Positions 6,122 through 11,072 of a stretch of 11,072 nt of DNA are shown piece by piece; position 1 is the stretch's first letter; every line of letters starts with the position of its first letter. Location: positions 1 through 11,072 of the forward strand of contig JANOCR010000310.1 in NCBI GenBank assembly GCA_031412355.1, in the 5' to 3' direction. This DNA is from JAENVT01 sp031412355. GTDB lineage: Bacteria; Actinomycetota; Acidimicrobiia; Acidimicrobiales; Ilumatobacteraceae. Below the pieces are notes generated by a model. The model did not search any database. It had not been told where the DNA came from and worked only from the letters and a program-made list of their open reading frames with translations. Made by a program: the position numbers and the translations under genes.

Positions 6122-7444
6122 ATGACGCTCGACCCAAGGGACGGATCGGCGGGGCTCAGAAGCCTTCGCGGCGCGGTTGGCGCGACCATTCTCTTCACCG
6201 CGCTCACGCTGCTCGGCCTGGGCATCGGTTGGGCGTGGCTCTTCCAACGAACCTCACAGAGCTCTGCCGTCGAAGACGCAGGTCGCTACGGCGAGCTCAG
6301 CGGCCGGGCGGCACTAGCTCCGTTCATCACCGATGAACTCCTGACGGGCAGCACAGAGGCACTCGACAAGGTGGCGATCGCCGGTCGGGCGCTGATCACC
6401 GAGGGTGGCGCCTCCCATGTGAAGATCTGGTCGGCCGAAGGACGAGTGTTGTGGGCCGACGAGGCAGCGCTGATCGGTCGTACGTTCGAATTCGAAGAGG
6501 ACGAAAAGGAGCTGCTCGACGGCGAGGGAATGCTGGCAAACCTCAGCAAGCTCGACAAGGACGAGAATCAGTTCGAGATCGCCGCTGGCGAAACAAGCCT
6601 GCTGCAGGTGTACTTCGGGTGGAAGACCAGTTCCGGCACGCCCATGATCGTTGAGACCTACTACCCGACCAGCCTGGTCGACTCGCGGGCATCCGACCAG
6701 AGGCGCAGCTTCCTACCGCTGCTGCTCGGCGGCCTCGGGTTGTTGATCGTGGCTCAGGTCCCGCTCGCCCGCGCCCTGACCCATCGCCTGAAGAAGTTGC
6801 AGGCGGAACGCGAACACCTGCTCGAGCGAGTGATCACCTCTAGCGATATCGAGCGACGCCGCATCGCTGCCGAAGTACACGACGGCGCCGTGCAGGAACT
6901 GATCGGTATCACGTTCAGTCTTTCTGCGGCCGCCGATGAATCGCCGCCGCCCATGAACGAACGACTCGGCGGATTGGCCGTGGCCACGCGGCACACCGTG
7001 CGCAGTCTGCGGTCGCTGCTCAACAGCATCTATCCCGTCGAGATACCCGAGAACGGCTGGGCGGCGGGTCTCGATCCGATCATCGGCGCCCTGCGCGAAC
7101 GTGGCGTCACGGTCAACGTCAAGGTTCCCGAAGTTCGATTGTCGCCCGCCAACGAGTCGCTGCTGCTGCGGGTCGGGCGCGAGGCGCTGCGCAATGTCGA
7201 TGCTCATGCCAGGGCATCGGAAGTCACCATCACGATGACGAAAACTGGCAACGCGGTGAAGTTGCTGATCGTCGACAACGGCGTCGGCTTTGACAAGGAA
7301 ATGGCGGAGACACAGCGGCAAGTGGGCCACCTAGGTCTACAACTTCTGCGCGATCTGTCGGAGGACATGGGTGCGGTTCTGATTGTCGACTCCACACCGG
7401 GGTCAGGCACTACCGTGCATCTTGAGTTGGAGGAGAATCGATGA
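6122..7444 (+). CDS. Two-component sensor histidine kinase, NarL-partner type (HisKA_3)
   Basis: 440 residues. Membrane segment 1 spans about 20-41 and segment 2 about 197-216. The loop of about 155 residues between them is extracytoplasmic and reads as a Cache-like sensor (VKIWSAEGRVLWADEAALIG at 100-119), followed by a strongly acidic stretch (122-152). A cytoplasmic helix (220-245) leads into the HisKA_3 box ERRRIAAEVHDGAVQEL (244-260), where H253 is the likely phosphorylated histidine. The ATPase domain has REALRNVDAHARA (353-365, N-box), DNGVGFD (385-391, G1) and GHLGLQLLRD (402-411, G2). In this family the kinase autophosphorylates and passes the phosphate to a NarL/LuxR-type regulator, here encoded immediately downstream with an ATGA overlap. 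The signal is unknown. Start ATG 6122 is supported by the -10 box 8 nt upstream. Confidence 0.93.
   Translation: MTLDPRDGSAGLRSLRGAVGATILFTALTLLGLGIGWAWLFQRTSQSSAVEDAGRYGELSGRAALAPFITDELLTGSTEALDKVAIAGRALITEGGASHVKIWSAEGRVLWADEAALIGRTFEFEEDEKELLDGEGMLANLSKLDKDENQFEIAAGETSLLQVYFGWKTSSGTPMIVETYYPTSLVDSRASDQRRSFLPLLLGGLGLLIVAQVPLARALTHRLKKLQAEREHLLERVITSSDIERRRIAAEVHDGAVQELIGITFSLSAAADESPPPMNERLGGLAVATRHTVRSLRSLLNSIYPVEIPENGWAAGLDPIIGALRERGVTVNVKVPEVRLSPANESLLLRVGREALRNVDAHARASEVTITMTKTGNAVKLLIVDNGVGFDKEMAETQRQVGHLGLQLLRDLSEDMGAVLIVDSTPGSGTTVHLELEENR
7429..7435 (+). promoter_or_regulatory. Shine-Dalgarno of the response regulator
   Basis: GGAGGAG lies 5 nt before ATG 7441, inside the end of the kinase gene, and fixes the regulator start at the ATGA overlap. 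Confidence 0.85.
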
Positions 7445-8073
7445 TTCGCATCGTGTTGGCGGACGACCACTCGTTGGTCCGGACGGGCCTGTCACAGTTG
7501 CTTGACGCGCAGCCCGACATCGAGGTTGTCGGGCTGGCCTCCGACGGTCGCGAGGCGCTGCAACTCGCCCGCGGCCTGACACCCGACGTCGTGCTGATGG
7601 ATCTGCAGATGCCCATCGTCGACGGCATCACCGCTATTGGCATCCTCGCAGCCAGCAACCCCGAGATCGCTGTGATCGCGTTGACCACGTTCCAGGAGCC
7701 TCAACAGGTCACCGCGGCACTCGCCGCAGGCGCGCGCGGCTATCTCGTGAAAGACGTCGAGCCCGAAGTACTGGTGGCCGGCATCCGCGCCGCGGTCAAC
7801 GGAGGCGCTCCGTTGAGTCCCTCAGTCGCCGCTCAATTGATCCGCAACGCCTCCAGCCAACCGAATTCCGGGGCCTCGCTGACCCAGCGCGAACGACAGA
7901 TCCTGCGACTCATCGTCGGCGGCCAGAGCAACAAGCAGATCGGTCGGGAACTCGGTATCAGTGAGAAGACGGTGAAGTCGCACTGCGGCCGGCTGTTCCA
8001 GCGGATCAGTGTCTCCGATCGCACCCAAGCTGCAGTGTGGGCTACGAAGCACCTGCCGCCAGAGGATGACTGA
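7441..8073 (+). CDS. NarL/FixJ-family response regulator with LuxR-type helix-turn-helix
   Basis: 210 residues. The receiver domain (1-about 118) has the acidic pair D8-D9, the phosphorylated aspartate D54 in VLMDLQMP, the switch threonine in LTT (81-83) and K104 in LVKD. A linker of about 25 residues leads to the LuxR/GerE DNA-binding domain (146-205), with LTQRERQILRLIVGG and the recognition-helix region ISEKTVKSHCGRLFQRI. It is the cognate partner of the kinase: its ATG overlaps the kinase stop in ATGA (7441-7444), implying translational coupling. GGAGGAG (7429-7435) lies 5 nt before the ATG, the strongest Shine-Dalgarno in the window. Target genes are unknown; the inverted repeat upstream of the operon is a candidate site. 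Convergent with the multicopper oxidase, with 23 bp between stop codons. Confidence 0.95.
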   Translation: MIRIVLADDHSLVRTGLSQLLDAQPDIEVVGLASDGREALQLARGLTPDVVLMDLQMPIVDGITAIGILAASNPEIAVIALTTFQEPQQVTAALAAGARGYLVKDVEPEVLVAGIRAAVNGGAPLSPSVAAQLIRNASSQPNSGASLTQRERQILRLIVGGQSNKQIGRELGISEKTVKSHCGRLFQRISVSDRTQAAVWATKHLPPEDD

Positions 8074-8096
8074 CGACAGGTGGATCGTTCCCGCTT

Positions 8097-11072
8097 CTAG
8101 TTGCAGCTCGCCCCGTCGAGTTGGCGGACCGGCGCAATGGCCGCGCAGGTCGGCGTCGGCAGCACCCGCATGACCCCCCACATTCCACCTTCGGTGAACG
8201 GTCTACGGTTGTCGCCGTAGAAGAAGTCACCGGTCTGCGATGCCCGTCCGCCGGCGCCGCCGATGATGTGCACGTCGATCCCTTGATAGGGGGACAAGCC
8301 TTGGGTCGAGACCTCCTGCGAGTGTGGCATGTAGGGATCGCGTAGCCAGCTGAGGCCACCGGCGCGGAAGACGTGTGGCTGTTCCGAGCCCGGCGTCGAC
8401 AGCACGTGGATCCTGACCGGGTCGCCGACGTAGTACTGCAGCACGGGTGTCGCGACGGTGCCGCTGAAGTCGTTCGTTTGGCGTCCGGCGTTCTTGTAGT
8501 TGACCAAGGTCAGGCCGTCGACCGTCAGTGGGTATGGCATGAAGTCGGCACCTATCTGGGGATCGGTGTCTTGCAGGAACAGCGTGTTGTCGCGGTAGCC
8601 AGGCTTGCCGGGCACATGTGCGTCGACGATCGCACCGATCATGGTCCGCGCGCCCGTCTTCGGGTCGGTGAGCCATGTGCCCTTGTCGTGGACCACGAAC
8701 GCCCCGTACAGCCCAATCCTGCCGGTCGCATCCCCGCCGAAGTCGCTGAACTGCGCGGCCTCGATCGACGCTGTCTCGGCGTAGAACTTGTACGTCTGCT
8801 GCTTGCCGGGCAGGACGGTCTGTTCAGGATCGAAGCCGACGTTGACTCCCGACGAGCCGCCGGCTTTGGCGAGCTCGCCGACATTGAGACTGGCCCGCTC
8901 GGTCGTTCGCTGGTTCGTGAAGTTCACCGTCAGGCAGTCACCCACGTTGATGTGAACGACCAACGGCTCGGTCACACCCTTCACCCTCGCAGTCGCAGCA
9001 TTCGACGTCAGCACGTAAACAGCAGTGACGGCACCGGTCACGTCCGTGCTGGTCCCTCCACTCCCGAGGGTGCCCTGCACGCTGTTGGGTACGTCGATGG
9101 CGCTGATCGCAATGCTCCTCGGCGTCGAACCGGCCGGGCACGGGTTGCCAGGACTGGTTGTCGCCGGCGGACGACCACCGGTGACGGCGGGCTGGACGTA
9201 GGTTCCGGGCGGCTTGGCTTTCATGGGCAGAGCCTGCAGACCGGGCGACCCCTTCGGCAGCACTCGCATGATTCCCCAAGCACCCTGACGGAACCGGCGG
9301 GCGATTCCGTTGTGGTAGAGGTAGTCGCCTGGCTGCGCGCCGACGCCACCGGCGCCTCCGTCGAGGATCAACGTGTAGCGCTCGGACACACCACTGTGAA
9401 TGGTGTCGGTGACACGGCTGTACATCCCGCCTGACCCGTAGTCGCGGGACCGCTTCTCGACGTAGAAGTTGTGACCGTCGACGCGGAAGCTGTCGATGGT
9501 AGGCCCGACGTGGATGGCGCGGATCACGACCGGGTCGCCGGGATAGGCCCGCAACAACGGGGTACCAGGATCACCCCACTTGTACGAACTGAACCGCAAC
9601 GACGGGTCCGTGCCGCGGTCGCTCCAAGGTGCCGCATGAAGGTTGATGGTCGAGTCGGTCACCGGGTTGTCGTCCAACGTCCAGATGACCATTTCACGGA
9701 AGCTGCCATCGACCAGTCCGGGTGCCAACGGGTGTGCCATTCCGTCGACCTCGGGATGGGCCCGAATGTCGACGACGGTGCCGGAGGAGACTTCTGCGCC
9801 GGTGACCGGATCGTGGTACGTCGAGTTGCGTGGTTCGACGACCAACATGCCGACGCCGCCGTGCCCCCAGCCGTGAATGCCGTCGACGTGGTCATGCCAG
9901 AAGATGTTGTCGAGCAACGCATCGGCGTACCACCGGTAGCGCACCCACTCGATGCCCGCGCCTTCACCCGCGGCGTGGTTGTTGACCAACGGACGATCGA
10001 GCACGATCGTCCTGGTCGAGTTGTTGACCGAAACGATGTAGGCCTGCTCGATGCTCTCGGTTCCCAGCCCGACACCGAACGCGACACCGGGCCGATATTT
10101 CGGATCGACGCGGTTGACCCTCACGCTGGTTGCACCTTGCGCTGCTGCAACTGCGAGCGTGGTGTCTTCGATCGTGTATGGCCGAATCGAGTGCTCGTAG
10201 GTGTAGCCAACCGACGTGCCATCAGATCCCATCGGGTCGAACTGCACATGGTGAATGTGCATCTCGACCTTCGCAAAGCCGTCGAACACATCTTCGTCGC
10301 GTTGCTCGGAGGTCAGCGTCACGGCACCGCAGTCGCCGACGTTCATGCGTATCGCCAACGGTTCTTTCTTGATCTGGCCGCTGAGCAACGCCGCTTTGTT
10401 CATGGCCAGCGTGAAGAGCATTCCCAGCGAGTCGCTCTGGCGTGTCGTGACATCAACGCTCGTACCAACCGCGACCACGTTGAACGTCTTCACGGGCGCG
10501 TTGATCGGACACAGACCGTCGGGTCTCGACAGCCATGGGTTGGCAGAACCGGGTACGGCGGGGCGATCACCTGTCTCGCCGAGCCCCGGCGCCCCGGAAT
10601 GCAGGTTGGGCGAGAACGGCGGTCGCCGTTCGAGATGAGGTCTCAGCATCGGATAGGCCGGCCTACCCGTGTCGGGGTTGAACATGATGACCGGTCTCTC
10701 GCCGACGAATGTGTCACCCGGTCTGGAGCCAAAGTGACCTGGTACTCCCTCGGTGAAGTTCGGGGTCTCGGCGCTTGCCGGCTCGGGCTCGCCGAGGTAC
10801 AGGGGGTAGTACGGGTCGCTGTTGTCGACGGTCCAGTCCCACACCGCTGCGTCCTCGGTGCCAATGGCGATTCCCTTCGGCGGGATCTGCGGTGTGATCC
10901 AGGCGGCGAGGTTGTTCCTGGTGAGTACGGTGCCGTTCGGCATCGTCTTGCCGATCAGATCGGCCGAGGTGACCGCCTGCGGCTCGGGAGCCCTGTCGGG
11001 CAGAGGTGCCAGGTCTGGCTGCAAGGTGTCGAACACCCGCCACATGCCCCACATGCCGGCGAAGTAGTGCTG
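8097..11072 (-). CDS. Large multicopper oxidase built of repeated cupredoxin modules, N-terminus outside window
   Basis: 991 residues are visible (numbered from the right edge). The frame is open at 11072, so the start and any signal peptide are missing. Visible residues 2-9 (HYFAGMWG) match the end of the type-1 copper motif HCHxxxHxxxGM. HIHH at 272-275 (site A) and WHDH at 392-395 (site B) supply type-2/3 copper ligands, the latter followed by a typical G-rich segment and MLVVEP. Two further modules carry the same framework with the ligands lost: DSFRVDGH (527-534) and YHNG..GAWG (586-600), then FSDF (775-778), HVFRAGG (900-906) and a last motif ending GGMWG (962-966). Visible length, module count and motif style resemble six-domain, MnxG-like Mn(II)-oxidase-type proteins. 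Such enzymes couple oxidation of a metal or organic substrate to reduction of O2 to water outside the cytoplasmic membrane. Substrate unproven; laccase, bilirubin-oxidase-like or nitrite-reductase-like relatives are alternatives. The visible C-terminus has no anchor. Confidence 0.88.
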   Translation of the reverse strand, partial: QHYFAGMWGMWRVFDTLQPDLAPLPDRAPEPQAVTSADLIGKTMPNGTVLTRNNLAAWITPQIPPKGIAIGTEDAAVWDWTVDNSDPYYPLYLGEPEPASAETPNFTEGVPGHFGSRPGDTFVGERPVIMFNPDTGRPAYPMLRPHLERRPPFSPNLHSGAPGLGETGDRPAVPGSANPWLSRPDGLCPINAPVKTFNVVAVGTSVDVTTRQSDSLGMLFTLAMNKAALLSGQIKKEPLAIRMNVGDCGAVTLTSEQRDEDVFDGFAKVEMHIHHVQFDPMGSDGTSVGYTYEHSIRPYTIEDTTLAVAAAQGATSVRVNRVDPKYRPGVAFGVGLGTESIEQAYIVSVNNSTRTIVLDRPLVNNHAAGEGAGIEWVRYRWYADALLDNIFWHDHVDGIHGWGHGGVGMLVVEPRNSTYHDPVTGAEVSSGTVVDIRAHPEVDGMAHPLAPGLVDGSFREMVIWTLDDNPVTDSTINLHAAPWSDRGTDPSLRFSSYKWGDPGTPLLRAYPGDPVVIRAIHVGPTIDSFRVDGHNFYVEKRSRDYGSGGMYSRVTDTIHSGVSERYTLILDGGAGGVGAQPGDYLYHNGIARRFRQGAWGIMRVLPKGSPGLQALPMKAKPPGTYVQPAVTGGRPPATTSPGNPCPAGSTPRSIAISAIDVPNSVQGTLGSGGTSTDVTGAVTAVYVLTSNAATARVKGVTEPLVVHINVGDCLTVNFTNQRTTERASLNVGELAKAGGSSGVNVGFDPEQTVLPGKQQTYKFYAETASIEAAQFSDFGGDATGRIGLYGAFVVHDKGTWLTDPKTGARTMIGAIVDAHVPGKPGYRDNTLFLQDTDPQIGADFMPYPLTVDGLTLVNYKNAGRQTNDFSGTVATPVLQYYVGDPVRIHVLSTPGSEQPHVFRAGGLSWLRDPYMPHSQEVSTQGLSPYQGIDVHIIGGAGGRASQTGDFFYGDNRRPFTEGGMWGVMRVLPTPTCAAIAPVRQLDGASCN
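9942..10175 (-). other. Extra beta mini-domain inserted between copper sites A and B of the oxidase
   Basis: Residues about 300-377 separate the site A segment (ending HSIRPY) from the site B segment (beginning YRWYAD). The homologous stretch of the next module joins the two directly (QTVLPGKQQTYKFYAE). The insert contains GATSVRV, VGLGTESIEQAYIVSV, RTIVLDRPL and HAAGEG, a pattern seen in small repeat-like beta domains of surface proteins (recalled, not checked). Confidence 0.5.

Noticed and set aside
8373..9434. Long + strand open frame (353 codons) opposite the multicopper oxidase
   Set aside because: It lies wholly antisense to a well-supported gene, shows no recognisable domain, and is rich in Arg/Val/Asp as expected from reverse-frame GC-rich codons.
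6122..11072. Direct control of the multicopper oxidase by the adjacent two-component system
   Set aside because: The genes are convergent, the oxidase promoter lies outside the window, and no copy of the upstream inverted repeat was seen near it; proximity alone is not evidence.

Overview
The window is high-GC DNA. The protein families fit a free-living actinobacterium, most likely of the Acidimicrobiia/Ilumatobacter type. That is inferred from the FTPITPCRLLDTRP-type secreted protein, the 2-methylsuccinyl-CoA dehydrogenase-like enzyme, TANNNT promoter boxes just upstream of start codons that lack Shine-Dalgarno sequences, and overall codon use. No rRNA, tRNA, CRISPR array, insertion sequence or phage gene is visible. 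Coding density is very high, and no gap between genes exceeds 100 bases.

Layout: (1) A serine beta-lactamase/esterase-family hydrolase on the minus strand (975 down to the left edge), whose C-terminus is cut off. (2) Divergent from it, a 600-residue secreted protein (1048-2850) with signal peptide, N-terminal beta domain, collagen-like stalk and seven CxxxxC repeats that look like a seven-bladed propeller. A 10-bp-arm palindrome covers its start codon. (3) A very strong hairpin (2871-2919), followed by an aminoglycoside-adenylyltransferase-like nucleotidyltransferase (2945-3748). (4) Converging on it with a 41-bp overlap, a LOG-family phosphoribohydrolase (4337-3708). (5) Divergent from LOG, an acyl-CoA dehydrogenase with a long N-terminal extension (4416-6074), best read as 2-methylsuccinyl-CoA dehydrogenase of the ethylmalonyl-CoA pathway. 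(6) A NarL-type sensor kinase and response regulator joined by an ATGA overlap (6122-8073), preceded by a perfect inverted repeat at the probable promoter. (7) Convergent with these, a very large multicopper oxidase (right edge down to 8097) whose N-terminus lies outside the window.

How they work together: only the kinase/regulator pair is clearly one operon. The other genes are single units in divergent or convergent pairs. Three starts without a Shine-Dalgarno (975, 4416, 6122) have a TANNNT box exactly 8 nt upstream, which suggests leaderless transcription. The most notable protein is the multicopper oxidase. It is built from repeated two-cupredoxin modules. The visible part holds one intact A/B copper-motif pair, preceded at the window edge by the tail of an apparently intact type-1 copper motif, and followed by modules in which the copper ligands are replaced. 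This is a permuted motif order resembling large Mn(II)-oxidase-type multicopper oxidases. No substrate can be assigned from sequence alone.
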